From positions 2,797,001 through 2,861,000 of the forward strand of contig NC_020829.1 in the NCBI RefSeq assembly GCF_000349845.1: 64,000 bases of DNA, in the 5' to 3' direction. The translations under genes and the position numbers were made by a program. The notes under the pieces were generated by a model. The model was not told the origin of the DNA. It saw only the letters and a list, made by a program, of their open reading frames with translations, and ran no database searches. The DNA is from Pseudomonas sp. ATCC 13867 (lineage in GTDB: Bacteria; Pseudomonadota; Gammaproteobacteria; Pseudomonadales; Pseudomonadaceae). Shown here one piece after another: positions 32,432-41,278 of this stretch (the first letter of the stretch is position 1; every line of letters starts with the position of its first letter).

Positions 32432-32702
32432 GCGGGCATCAGTTATCGGCGGACGAAGAGGACACCTTCTACCACGCCCGGCCCTGCTCTTCACGCCAAA
32501 TCCCACTGCCCGACAGAACCCACCGTCTCCTGCGCGCCAGGGGACTCGCTCGCCCATTGCGGCACCTTCGGCCCGGAATACCGGTCTGATGTCCTGAGGG
32601 CGGCATCCGTCCGCTGGTGCCCCCTACCGGCGGCGGGCCGGCCCGAGGGAATCGTGGGTACGCTGCCGCCGCCAGGCTCATCCTTCGAACAGGAGTTCCA
32701 CC

Positions 32703-34496
32703 ATGAGTGAGTACGTAGCCCCGCTGCGCGACATGCAATTCGTCCTGCGCGAGCTGCATCTGCTGGAGGCCCTGGCCGAACTGCCCGGACACGAGGACAT
32801 GAACGCCGAACTGGTGACGGCCATCCTCACCGAGGCGGGCCGCTTCGCCCAGGGCGTGCTGGCGCCGCTCAACCCCGTCGGCGACCGTCAGGGCGCGCGT
32901 TGGCAGGCTGGCGAAGTCAGCACCGCCGCAGGCTGGCGCAATGCATACGAGCAGTTCGTCGCCAACGGCTGGAACGCCCTCTCCTGCCCGCCCGACTTCG
33001 GCGGCCAGGGCGCGCCCCGACTGGTCTCGGCGCTGGTGGAGGAAATGTGGAACGCCGCCAACGTCGCTTTCGGCCTCTGCCCGATGCTCACCCGTGGCGC
33101 CATCGAAGCCATCGAACTGCGTGGCTCCGACTCACTCAAGCAGACCTGGCTGCCCAGGCTGGTGAGTGGCGAATGGACCGGCACCATGAACCTCACCGAA
33201 CCCCAGGCCGGCTCCGACCTCTCGGCGGTGCGCAGCCGTGCCGAACCGCAAGGCGACGGGACCTATCGGCTGTTCGGGCAGAAGATCTTCATCACCTATG
33301 GCGAGCACGACCTCACCGACAACATCGTCCACCTGGTGCTGGCCCGCGTGCCCGGTGCGCCCGAAGGCACGAAAGGCATCTCGCTGTTCGTGGTTCCCAA
33401 GATGCTGCTGAACGCCGATGGCAGCCTGGGCACGCGCAACGACGTGCGTTGCGTGTCCATCGAACACAAACTCGGCATCCACGGCAGCCCCACGGCAGTG
33501 CTGGCCTTCGGCGATCACGGCGGCGCCACCGGCTGGCTGGTGGGCGAAGAGAACCGGGGCCTGGAATACATGTTCATCATGATGAACGCCGCGCGCTTCT
33601 CGGTGGGCATCGAAGGCATCGGCCTGGCCGAGCGTGCCTACCAGCGCGCGGTAGCCTACGCTCGCCAGCGCATTCAGGGCGGCGAGACCGGCAGTGCCAG
33701 CCGCGCGAAGGTGGCCATCCTGCGCCATCCCGACGTACGCCGGATGCTGATGTCGATGCGTTCGCGTATCGAGGCCATGCGCGCACTGGCCTGCGACGTG
33801 GCGCTGGCGACGGACCAGGCCCGGCTCCATCCCGCCCCCGCCGTGCGCCGGGAACGACAGGCCTTCGTCGAACTGATGATCCCGGTGATCAAGGGCTGGT
33901 GCACGGAGAACGCCGTGGACATCGCCTCCCTCGGCGTGCAGGTCCACGGCGGCATGGGTTTCATCGAGGAAACCGGCGCCGCCCAGCACCTGCGCGACGC
34001 CCGGATCACACCGATCTATGAAGGCACCACCGGCATCCAGGCCAGCGATCTGATCGGCCGCAAGATCGCTCGCGACAGAGGCGAGGCGGCGAGCGCGCTG
34101 ATCGCGCGCATGCGCGACACCCAGCGTGGCCTGCCGGATGAAGACACCCAGTTGGCGGGCATCCGTCACCACCTGTTCCTGGCCATCAATGCCCTGGACG
34201 ATGCCGTGGCCTTCGTCGTCCGCGACTACGACCAGCAGATGCGGCAGGTAGCGCTCGGCTCCGTGCCGTTGCTGGAGCTGTTCGGCATCGTCGCCGGTGG
34301 CTGGCAACTGGCGCGGGCCGCGCGGATCGCCCGGCAACACCTGGCCGCCGGGACCGGGGATAGCGCCTTCTACCGCGCCAAGCTGCGTACCGCGCAGTTC
34401 TACGCCGGGCACATCCTGACCCGCGCGCCGGGACTGGCGCAGAGCATCGTGGACGGCAGCGATGCCGCCCTGCTCATGGATGACTTCGCGTTCTGA
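32703..34496 (+). CDS. Acyl-CoA dehydrogenase (long form with C-terminal domain)
   Basis: 597 residues, the length of the large bacterial acyl-CoA dehydrogenases (DmcA/DmdC/PA-type) rather than the 380-residue form. FAD/substrate signatures are MNLTEPQAGSDLSAVRSRAE and VQVHGGMGFIEETG. The likely catalytic base is E440 in IYEGTTGIQ. It introduces the alpha,beta double bond in acyl-CoA. A clear ribosome site (AGGAG) precedes the start. No partner beta-oxidation genes flank it, so its chain-length or methylthio specificity is unknown. Confidence 0.95.
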   Translation: MSEYVAPLRDMQFVLRELHLLEALAELPGHEDMNAELVTAILTEAGRFAQGVLAPLNPVGDRQGARWQAGEVSTAAGWRNAYEQFVANGWNALSCPPDFGGQGAPRLVSALVEEMWNAANVAFGLCPMLTRGAIEAIELRGSDSLKQTWLPRLVSGEWTGTMNLTEPQAGSDLSAVRSRAEPQGDGTYRLFGQKIFITYGEHDLTDNIVHLVLARVPGAPEGTKGISLFVVPKMLLNADGSLGTRNDVRCVSIEHKLGIHGSPTAVLAFGDHGGATGWLVGEENRGLEYMFIMMNAARFSVGIEGIGLAERAYQRAVAYARQRIQGGETGSASRAKVAILRHPDVRRMLMSMRSRIEAMRALACDVALATDQARLHPAPAVRRERQAFVELMIPVIKGWCTENAVDIASLGVQVHGGMGFIEETGAAQHLRDARITPIYEGTTGIQASDLIGRKIARDRGEAASALIARMRDTQRGLPDEDTQLAGIRHHLFLAINALDDAVAFVVRDYDQQMRQVALGSVPLLELFGIVAGGWQLARAARIARQHLAAGTGDSAFYRAKLRTAQFYAGHILTRAPGLAQSIVDGSDAALLMDDFAF

Positions 34497-34834
34497 CCGT
34501 CGCGGCGCATGGCCGCCCGTCCGAAGCCTGGAGGGGCGGCCGCAACCTGTAACGCCAGCGTTACACCCCTGCGGCAATCCGCCATTCCGGCTCCACGCCG
34601 GTGCCACGCCCTGCGGCAGAGCGCTTGGCTATTTCCGGACTCACCCTTATGCGGGATTGCTCGTTGACAGTCCGTCTGCGCTTACAGTGTGATGGCTTTT
34701 CGTTCAGGCAAATGGCATTGCCGGTTGACCGATGTGTGCGTTGTAGTCACTGCAATGTCGCGATGACGAAGCTCGGCGATCCCGACGGTCGCTCCACGGG
34801 TTTCATTGATTCATCGACACAGGAGATGCCGGCG
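34497..34834 (+). terminator. Intergenic region with terminator-like hairpin
   Basis: 338 bp without a supported gene. GGCCGCCC (34511-34518) and GGGCGGCC (34534-34541), just after the acyl-CoA dehydrogenase stop, form a hairpin likely to end its transcript. The rest presumably holds the promoter of the small gene at 34835; nothing else is recognisable. Confidence 0.5.
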
Positions 34835-35248
34835 ATGCACAACCAGGCAGCCCGGAATACCCCGGAAGTCGATTTCGACGATCAGTTCTTCCTCGCCTTC
34901 GAAATCCAGGTCCTGCAGAAGGCCCTGCCCGCTTTCGAAGAAGCCTCGCGCTTCGCCCGCGACCGAGGCCTGCGCTGTAGCGTGGAACTGGTCACCAACG
35001 CCGACGGCCATCCCGAACTCAGCCTGCTGGCCAGGCAGCGCGATGACCTGCCGGACAGTTGTTATCGCCTTATCGCCGATCCCCATACCCAGGGCATCAT
35101 CCATGAAGAGTTCACTGCCGTGAGCCGGCGTACCCAGCGTCAGCCCTCGCATCTGGCATCGCTCAATGCGCAGGTGCTGGAAATGCAGCTGGCGGCGTTC
35201 TTCATGCACGCCTTCGGCATGCGCCTGGACTACGCAATGGAGCGTTGA
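34835..35248 (+). CDS. Conserved-looking hypothetical protein
   Basis: 137 residues from ATG 34835 (AGGAG nine bases upstream; the nearer ATG at 34826 is too close). Acidic and soluble, without signal or membrane segments. It has helical stretches (ALPAFEEASRFARDRGLRCS, SLNAQVLEMQLAAFF) around a beta-rich middle. I do not recognise the family. Codon use matches neighbouring real genes and the ribosome site is good, so it is probably expressed. Confidence 0.75.
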   Translation: MHNQAARNTPEVDFDDQFFLAFEIQVLQKALPAFEEASRFARDRGLRCSVELVTNADGHPELSLLARQRDDLPDSCYRLIADPHTQGIIHEEFTAVSRRTQRQPSHLASLNAQVLEMQLAAFFMHAFGMRLDYAMER

Positions 35249-35411
35249 CCGGCTTCCGACTCGCCGGTCGTCGGGTCGACCGGTGAGAACGGGGCGTTCC
35301 GTCGGAACGGCCCGGCAAAGGATGATTCATGGCAACGCCGAGACAGCGGGAGCCGCTATCATTCGCGGCCTGTGCGCCACTTCGTGCGTGTCTCTCCGCT
35401 GTCGCTTCGCC

Positions 35412-35591
35412 ATGAATGAATTTCTCGTGCATTTTCAGGACGGTCACTGCCTGGGCAAGACCGTGCTGCGCTCGTTCTCCCGCCACATGACCCTGTCCGA
35501 AGCGCGCGTGCGCCTGCAGGCCTGCTACCCGCTGCGCGTCCCGCACCTGCTGAACATCCTGCACCTCGCTCCGATGCTGCCGGGCCGCTGA
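35412..35591 (+). CDS. Small hypothetical protein
   Basis: 59 residues (MNEFLVHFQDGHCLGKTVLR...), soluble, no motif recognised. Start at 35412 has no strong ribosome site. The beta-hairpin-like start and helix (TLSEARVRLQACYPLR) look like a folded mini-protein, and the amino-acid composition is ordinary rather than shadow-like. Function unknown; weak support beyond composition. Confidence 0.55.
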   Translation: MNEFLVHFQDGHCLGKTVLRSFSRHMTLSEARVRLQACYPLRVPHLLNILHLAPMLPGR

Positions 35592-35744
35592 GCCTGCCCC
35601 TAGGGTTTCCCTCCGCGGGTTTCCCGTTCCACCTGGCGAGCCGAGCCAGTGCCGCAATGCGTCACGACCGTCTGGCCGAAAAATCGATACGACACGAGCA
35701 TCACCGGTCAAAGGCAGCACCCCGACCGTTGAAGGAGTGCCGTC

Positions 35745-36419
35745 ATGAACGTGAACATCGACAACCTCAACATTGCCCTGCCCGTGGCGAAGTCCGCCAG
35801 CGACCCCGTGGCCCTGGAAATCCCCGGCCTGCAGGCTCAGGCACAGTATCCCGAACTGGTACTCCGGCTACCGGACGGCAGCCTGCAACTCACCGCGCCA
35901 ACCCGTGGCGCCTCGAGCAAGAGCCCCCACCGCACCCGCTGCGAATGGAAGGAACCGATCCACTGGAGCCTGAGCAGCGCCACCGAGCATGTGAACCACC
36001 AGTTGATGAAGGTCACCCAGGTGAACTCGGCGCAGAAAGTCGTGGTGGCGCAGGTGCACGTGAAGAACGATGACAGCCCGCTGCTCAAGGTGTTCTGGCA
36101 GGAGGGCAAGCTGACCCTGGGGTTCCGCCAGAACTTCAACCAGACCGCCCCGGTGAACAGCACGGTGCTCGACAACGTTCCGCTGGGCGCGGACTTCGAC
36201 ATCCTGGTCCTGGTCACTTCCAGCCTGATGCTCAGCGTGCAGGCCAGTTGCAATGGCCGCACCTCGAGCCTTCTCCCGATGCCGCTGGATGCCAGTTGGG
36301 CCGTGCAGACCTTCAACTTCCACGGCGGGGTATACAACCCGGTGGACTACAGCGATGCGACCTTGCCGACCGATGCCTCGGTGTGTGTGATCAAGGATCT
36401 GCAGATCTGGCATATCTGA
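35745..36419 (+). CDS. Polysaccharide lyase family 7 (alginate-lyase-like) protein without signal peptide
   Basis: 224 residues, the size of single-domain PL7 lyases such as P. aeruginosa PA1167. The three conserved strands are recognisable but altered: TRCEWKE (65-70) for the usual R-S-E-L-R strand, with Arg and Glu kept and Lys at the last position; QVH (103-105) for QIH; and GVYNP (195-199) for the usual GVYNQ, keeping the catalytic Tyr197. PL7 enzymes cleave alginate by beta-elimination. No signal peptide is visible, so export would need another route or the substrate is intracellular oligomer. GAAGGAG lies near the start. Stands alone. Confidence 0.82.
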   Translation: MNVNIDNLNIALPVAKSASDPVALEIPGLQAQAQYPELVLRLPDGSLQLTAPTRGASSKSPHRTRCEWKEPIHWSLSSATEHVNHQLMKVTQVNSAQKVVVAQVHVKNDDSPLLKVFWQEGKLTLGFRQNFNQTAPVNSTVLDNVPLGADFDILVLVTSSLMLSVQASCNGRTSSLLPMPLDASWAVQTFNFHGGVYNPVDYSDATLPTDASVCVIKDLQIWHI

Positions 36420-36452
36420 GCGCGGCGCCGATCGACACCGTGCTGCAGACGC

Positions 36453-36474
36453 GGTTCGCGAGCACGCTCGCGTC
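36453..36474 (+). repeat. Degenerate single REP copy
   Basis: GTTCGCGAGCACGCTCGCGTCC resembles the REP core (TTCGCGAGCAAGCTCGCTCC) found in pairs elsewhere in this window, with several changes and no inverted partner. Confidence 0.4.
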
Positions 36475-36585
36475 CGCCCAGGACCGATCGCGGCGGGACG
36501 CTCCAGGGCTCGGTTTCACGCTACAAACCCGGCCCCGGTTTGGTTACGCTCTCCCCGCACCGTCCGTTCCGCCAAGAGCCGTATC

Positions 36586-37182
36586 ATGCACTCTCCCAAC
36601 TGCCCCCACCTGATCGGCGTACACGTCGAGCTCCTCCCCTTGCGCGCCGAGCATGCCGTCGACCTGCTCGCGGCCGCCGCCGATGGTGAGCTGTGGAACC
36701 TCAAGGTCACCCTGGTGCCGGGGCCCGATACCGTCGGGGGCTATATCGACAAGGCACTGGCCGGACAGTACGCCGGCACGGTGATACCTTTCGCCATCCT
36801 TGACCGGCGCAGTGGCCGCATCGTCGGCAGCACGCGTTTCTGGAAGATCGACCGGAGCAACCGCAAGCTGGAAATCGGCCACACCTGGCTGGCGCTGTCG
36901 GCACAGCGCACGCCGATCAACACCGAGGCCAAGCTCCTGCTGCTGCGCCATGCCTTCGAGGTGATGGACTGCGTGCGGGTGCAGTTCACCACCGACGAGC
37001 TGAACGGGACGTCCCGCGCGGCGATTCTTCGCCTGGGCGCGGTGCAGGAAGGTATCGTCCGGCATGAGCGGATCATGCCCGACGGACGCAAGCGCAACTC
37101 GGTGCGTTTCAGCATCATCGACAGCGAATGGCCCGAGGTCCGGGCCCGCTTGCTGGCACGCCTGGGGCGCGCGTCGGACTGA
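36586..37182 (+). CDS. GNAT-family acetyltransferase (RimJ/RimL type)
   Basis: 198 residues. Acetyltransf_3 features: LIGVHVELLPLRAEHAVDLL at the start, a central strand (IPFAILDRRSGRIVGSTRFW) and the acceptor/CoA region with the typical ending RAAILRLGAVQEGIVRHERI and DGRKRNSVRFSIIDSEWPEV. Related proteins acetylate N-terminal amino groups or small amines; the substrate is unknown. Cytoplasmic, probably monocistronic. Confidence 0.92.
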   Translation: MHSPNCPHLIGVHVELLPLRAEHAVDLLAAAADGELWNLKVTLVPGPDTVGGYIDKALAGQYAGTVIPFAILDRRSGRIVGSTRFWKIDRSNRKLEIGHTWLALSAQRTPINTEAKLLLLRHAFEVMDCVRVQFTTDELNGTSRAAILRLGAVQEGIVRHERIMPDGRKRNSVRFSIIDSEWPEVRARLLARLGRASD

Positions 37183-37365
37183 CCGTTTCCAGCCGGCGCT
37201 TGGCTCCGCCGGGGCAGTGCCCGGCCGGCACCGGGAAAACGGCGCTGCGAGACAGGAAAACGTCGGTGCGCCACCTTCCCAAGCGCCACGGGCGCCCGGC
37301 AAGATAGCCCGACTCGCCGCCGCGCTTCGGTGGCCCATCTTCTGCCTGTGCGTTCCGGGAGCCGT

Positions 37366-38250
37366 ATGCAACCGCGCGACCTTGCCGCCTACCTGTTCCT
37401 GGCGATCGGCTGGGGGCTGTCCTTTCTCGTACTGCTCAAGGCCATCGCCGGCTTCGGCTGGGTTGGCGCGGTAAGCTTCCGTGCGCTGATCGCCAGCGGC
37501 ACGCTGCTGGCGGTGGCGCGGTTGTCGGGGCGCCGGCTGAATTTCGAGGGGCTGTGGAAGCCGCTGTGCGTCGTCGGCGCCACTACGGTGGCCGGCCAAC
37601 TGATCGGCATGACCTACGCCACCCCGCGCATCGGCACCGCGATGGCGGCGATCTTCGTCGCCGGGATTCCGCTGTTTTCCATGCTCATCGGCCGTGTCTG
37701 GGGCCTGGAGCGCATCACCTGGAGCGGCCTCGGCGGGCTGCTGCTGGGTTTCTTCGGCATGGTCCTGCTGGTGGGGTTCCCGGCGGTACCGGTGACCCAC
37801 GAGTTCATCCTCGGCTGCATCGCCTCGGTGTTCGGCGCGGTCTGCGCGGCCTTCGGCAGCAACTACGCCAGCCTGCGCCTGCGTACCGCCGGGCCTTGGG
37901 AAGTGACCTGCGGCGCCTTCCTGATCGGCGGCCTGCTGACGCTGCCGCTGCTGATCTGGGTACCGCTGCCGGGCACGCCGCAGCCGGTGGATTTCCTCTA
38001 CCTGCTGCTGTGCGGCTGCGTGCTCAGCGCGCTGAACTACGTGATCTACTTCCAGCTGGTTTCACGTATCGGAGCGACCCGGACGATCAGCGTGGAGTTC
38101 GTCGTTACCGTGGTCGCCGTGCTGGTCGGTGCGCTGGTGCTGGATGAAAGCCTGTCGCTGATCCAGGGCCTGGGCGCGCTGACCATCCTGGCCGGCTGCG
38201 CCCTGGTGCTCGGCCTCGTGCCGGGTACCAGGATGCGCGCCGTCAGTTAA
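37366..38250 (+). CDS. DMT-superfamily (EamA) permease
   Basis: 294 residues from ATG 37366 (GGGAG four bases upstream); the earlier start at 37330 lacks one. Two EamA repeats give about ten membrane helices (LAAYLFLAIGWGLSFLVLLK to LGALTILAGCALVLGLVPG). Family members export amino acids or metabolites. The fragment of a LysR gene immediately downstream suggests it once had an adjacent regulator. Confidence 0.92.
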   Translation: MQPRDLAAYLFLAIGWGLSFLVLLKAIAGFGWVGAVSFRALIASGTLLAVARLSGRRLNFEGLWKPLCVVGATTVAGQLIGMTYATPRIGTAMAAIFVAGIPLFSMLIGRVWGLERITWSGLGGLLLGFFGMVLLVGFPAVPVTHEFILGCIASVFGAVCAAFGSNYASLRLRTAGPWEVTCGAFLIGGLLTLPLLIWVPLPGTPQPVDFLYLLLCGCVLSALNYVIYFQLVSRIGATRTISVEFVVTVVAVLVGALVLDESLSLIQGLGALTILAGCALVLGLVPGTRMRAVS

Positions 38251-38256
38251 GCCGCG

Positions 38257-38603
38257 GTGAGCTGGACTGTGTCCGGCGAGGCGTCGTCGCGGTCGATCGC
38301 CACCAAAGGCATGGCTGCTGTCGCATCCGCCAGCCGGTGCCGCGGGTCGCCAGCGACAACTATGACTTCCTGCTGTCCTGCCTGCTGGACGGCCAGGGGC
38401 TGCAGTTCCTCCCGCAATGGAACGCGCTGCCGTACATCGAGCGCGGCGAACTGGTGGAGCAGCTACCGGACTGCTGGCACGACCAGAGCGCCTTCGGACC
38501 CTGGGTGCATGCGCTCTACCTGCCGCACCGGCGCAGCACGCGCAAGGTGCGGGTGTTCATCGAGTACCTGCGCGAGCATTTGCAGGGCAAAGGGTTGATC
38601 TGA
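38257..38603 (+). pseudogene. Remnant of a LysR-family regulator (C-terminal part)
   Basis: From 38337 the frame reads VASDNYDFLLSCLLDGQGLQ, then FLPQWNALPYIERGELVEQL, ending FIEYLREHLQGKGLI. This is the last third of a LysR effector domain. In-frame sequence upstream of 38337 still looks LysR-like (RQPVPRVAS) but has no start, helix-turn-helix or intact effector subdomain before it, and the DMT permease ends at 38250. So a 5' deletion has removed about two thirds of the gene. Confidence 0.75.
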
Positions 38604-38735
38604 GCGGTCCCGCAGGGCGTGGCTCCAGGGCCTGGACTGAGCCAGGAGGGCCCTGAGGCGAAGGTCAAACGGCGGACTCCGCTCCGTAGCAGCGGAGCTT
38701 CTCCGCGATTCGCCGGCAAGGCCGGTGCTGGATCA

Positions 38736-38796
38736 GTTCGCGAGCAGGCTCGCTCCTACGAAGAGCGGGCCTGCAGGAGCGAGCTTGCTCGCGAAC
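38736..38796. repeat. Inverted REP pair (REPIN-like)
   Basis: TTCGCGAGCAGGCTCGCTCC on one arm and GGAGCGAGCTTGCTCGCGAA on the other, separated by about 15 bases. It lies just past the 3' end of the MMPL gene, where it can act as a 3'-end hairpin. It is the same core as the copies at 47754-47830 and 55006-55100. Confidence 0.85.
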
Positions 38797-38825
38797 CCGC
38801 CCAACGCAGACGCCTGACCGGCTGT

Positions 38826-41261
38826 TCAGCCCTTCCGGTCGTTCAGCAGGAAATGCGACAACGCCGGGATCAGCACCAGCGCGCCGAGCATGTTCCAGAG
38901 GAACATGAAGGTCAGCAGGATGCCCATGTCGGCCTGGAACTTGATTGGCGACCAGGCCCAGGTAATCACCCCGGCGGCCAGGGTCACGCCCACCAGCGCC
39001 ACCACCTTGCCGGTGAAGATCACCGCCTGCTGGTAGGCCATCGCCAGCGGGAAGCCGGCCCGTTGCAGCTGTAACTGCACGCTCAACAGGTACAGCGCAT
39101 AGTCCACGCCAATGCCCACGCCCAGGGCGATCACCGGCAGGGTCGCCACCTTCACGCCGATGCCGAGGAACACCATCAGCGCCTCGCAGAGCATGGAGGT
39201 CAGCACCAGCGGCAGCATGGCCACCAGGGTCGCGCGCCAGCTGCGGAAGGTGATCAGGCAGAACAGGCTGACCGCCCCGTAGATGTACAGCAGCATGGTG
39301 CGGTTGGCCTGGTGCACCACGCTGTTGGTGGCGGCCTCGATGCCGGCGCTGCCGGCGGCGAGGAGGAACTGGCGGTCCGGGGTGCTGTTGGCCTTGGCGA
39401 AGTCCTCGGCGATGGTCGTCACTTCCTCCAGGGTCCTGGCCTTGTGGTCCTTGAGGAAGGCGATCACCGGCATCACCGAGCACTCGGTGTTGAACAGTTC
39501 CGGGGTATTCACCGAGGCCTGCTGCGCCGAGTAGTTGAGCACGTCCTGGTTGCGCTGCAGGCTGGCGAACTTGGGGTTGCCCTCGTAGGTGCCGGCGGTG
39601 ATCTGGCGCACCGCGTCGGCCAGCGACACGCTCGCCTGCACGCCCGGATGCTGTTGCAGCGCCCAGCCCAGGCGGTCGGCGAGGATCAGGGTCTTGTAGT
39701 TCAGGCAGCCTTCGGCGGGCGTCTTCACCATCACCGCGAACAGGTCGCTGGAGAGCGCGTAGTGGCTGGTGATGTAGGCGTTGTCGCGGTTGTAGCGCGA
39801 GTCCGCGCGCAGCTCGGGCGCGCCGGCGTCGAGATCGCCGATCTGCAGGCGCTGGCTGACCAGGAAGCTGCCGGCGCCGATCAGCGCGGCGACCGCCAGG
39901 GCGATGCTCGCCCAGCGCCGTTCGGTGAAACGGTCGAGCAGGCTCCACAGCCGCCCCAGGCCCTGCTCGCGCGCCTCCTGCTGCTCCTCGCGCAGGGCGC
40001 GGGCGGCGGCGCGCGGACTGACGCCGATGAAGGACAGCGCCACCGGCATCAGCAGCAGCGAGGTGAACACCAGCACCGCCACGCCGATGCTCGCGGTGAT
40101 CGCCAGGGCCTTGATCACCGGGATGTCGATCAGCATCAGCACGCCGAAGCCCACGGCGTCGCAGAGCAGCGCGCTGACCCCGGCCAGGAACAGGCGGCGG
40201 AAGGTGTTGCGCGCCGCCACCAGGCGGTGGGTGCCACGGCCGATGTCCTGCATGATCCCGTTCATCTTCTGCGTGGCGTGGGAGACGCCGATGGCGAAGA
40301 TCAGGAACGGCACCAGGATCGAGTACGGGTCCAGCGCATAGCCCAGCCAGGCGATCAGGCCCAGTTGCCAGATCACCGCCAGCAGGGAGCAGACGATCAC
40401 CAGCAGGCTGCTGCGCAGGCAGCGGGTATAGAGCAGGATGATGACGAAGGCCGAGACCACCGCCAGGCCGAAGAACATCATCACCCGCAGCAGGCCGTCG
40501 ATCAGGTCGCCGACCAGCTTGGCGAAGCCGATGACGTGGATGCGCACGTTGCCCTTGCCCGGCTCGCCGGCATCGAAGCCGCGCTGGTCGCCCTGGTACT
40601 CGTACTTCAGGCGCAGCGCGTCGAGCTGATGGGAGAACTGCCGGTAGTCGATGCCCTTGCCGGTGGCCGAGTCGTGGTCCAGCAGCGGCACCACCAGCAT
40701 GCTCGAACGGAAGTCGTTGGCCACCAGGCTGCCGACGATGCCGGCGCGGGCGATGTTCTGCCGCAGCCGGGCGATGCTCGCGGCGTCGCCGGCATAGCCA
40801 TCGGGCATCACCGGGCCGCCCTGGAAGCCTTCCTCGGTGACTTCGGTCCAGCGTACCGCCGGCGACCACAGCGACTTCATCCAGGCGCGGTCGACGCCGG
40901 GACTGAGGAACAACTGGTCGTTGATCTGCTTGAGGGTGTCCAGGTAGGCGGGGGCGAAGATGTCGCCGTCGCGGCTCTCCACCACCACTCGCACGGAGTT
41001 GCCCAGGCCGCGCAGCGCCCCACGGTTCTCCAGGTAGTTGCGGATGTAGGGGTGGCTCTGCGGGATCATCTTCTCGAAGCTGGGCTTGATCTCCAGGCGG
41101 GTCACCGCCATCCAGCCAAGCAGCAGCGTGACCAGGGCGATCAGGCCGATGAACAGGAGCCGATGGTTGAACACCAGGCGTTCCAGCAGGCTGCCGCTGT
41201 GCGCGTCGAAGTCCCGCAGATCGCTGATGACGGGCAGTTGCCCTTGCTTGAGGTCGACCAT
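38826..41261 (-). CDS. RND/MMPL-family transporter
   Basis: 811 residues, about 12 membrane helices in the RND layout: helix 1 (LLFIGLIALVTLLLGWMAV), a large periplasmic loop, helices 2-6 (sterol-sensing-like block), a second loop, then helices 7-12. No HlyD/adaptor partner is adjacent, as usual for MMPL lipid transporters. It is the last gene of the DUF1302-DUF1329-YCF48-MMPL unit, 17 bp after the YCF48 gene. It probably moves a hydrophobic compound across or out of the inner membrane. Confidence 0.93.
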   Translation of the reverse strand: MVDLKQGQLPVISDLRDFDAHSGSLLERLVFNHRLLFIGLIALVTLLLGWMAVTRLEIKPSFEKMIPQSHPYIRNYLENRGALRGLGNSVRVVVESRDGDIFAPAYLDTLKQINDQLFLSPGVDRAWMKSLWSPAVRWTEVTEEGFQGGPVMPDGYAGDAASIARLRQNIARAGIVGSLVANDFRSSMLVVPLLDHDSATGKGIDYRQFSHQLDALRLKYEYQGDQRGFDAGEPGKGNVRIHVIGFAKLVGDLIDGLLRVMMFFGLAVVSAFVIILLYTRCLRSSLLVIVCSLLAVIWQLGLIAWLGYALDPYSILVPFLIFAIGVSHATQKMNGIMQDIGRGTHRLVAARNTFRRLFLAGVSALLCDAVGFGVLMLIDIPVIKALAITASIGVAVLVFTSLLLMPVALSFIGVSPRAAARALREEQQEAREQGLGRLWSLLDRFTERRWASIALAVAALIGAGSFLVSQRLQIGDLDAGAPELRADSRYNRDNAYITSHYALSSDLFAVMVKTPAEGCLNYKTLILADRLGWALQQHPGVQASVSLADAVRQITAGTYEGNPKFASLQRNQDVLNYSAQQASVNTPELFNTECSVMPVIAFLKDHKARTLEEVTTIAEDFAKANSTPDRQFLLAAGSAGIEAATNSVVHQANRTMLLYIYGAVSLFCLITFRSWRATLVAMLPLVLTSMLCEALMVFLGIGVKVATLPVIALGVGIGVDYALYLLSVQLQLQRAGFPLAMAYQQAVIFTGKVVALVGVTLAAGVITWAWSPIKFQADMGILLTFMFLWNMLGALVLIPALSHFLLNDRKG

Positions 41262-41278
41262 AGGAGGCTGTCTCTTTC

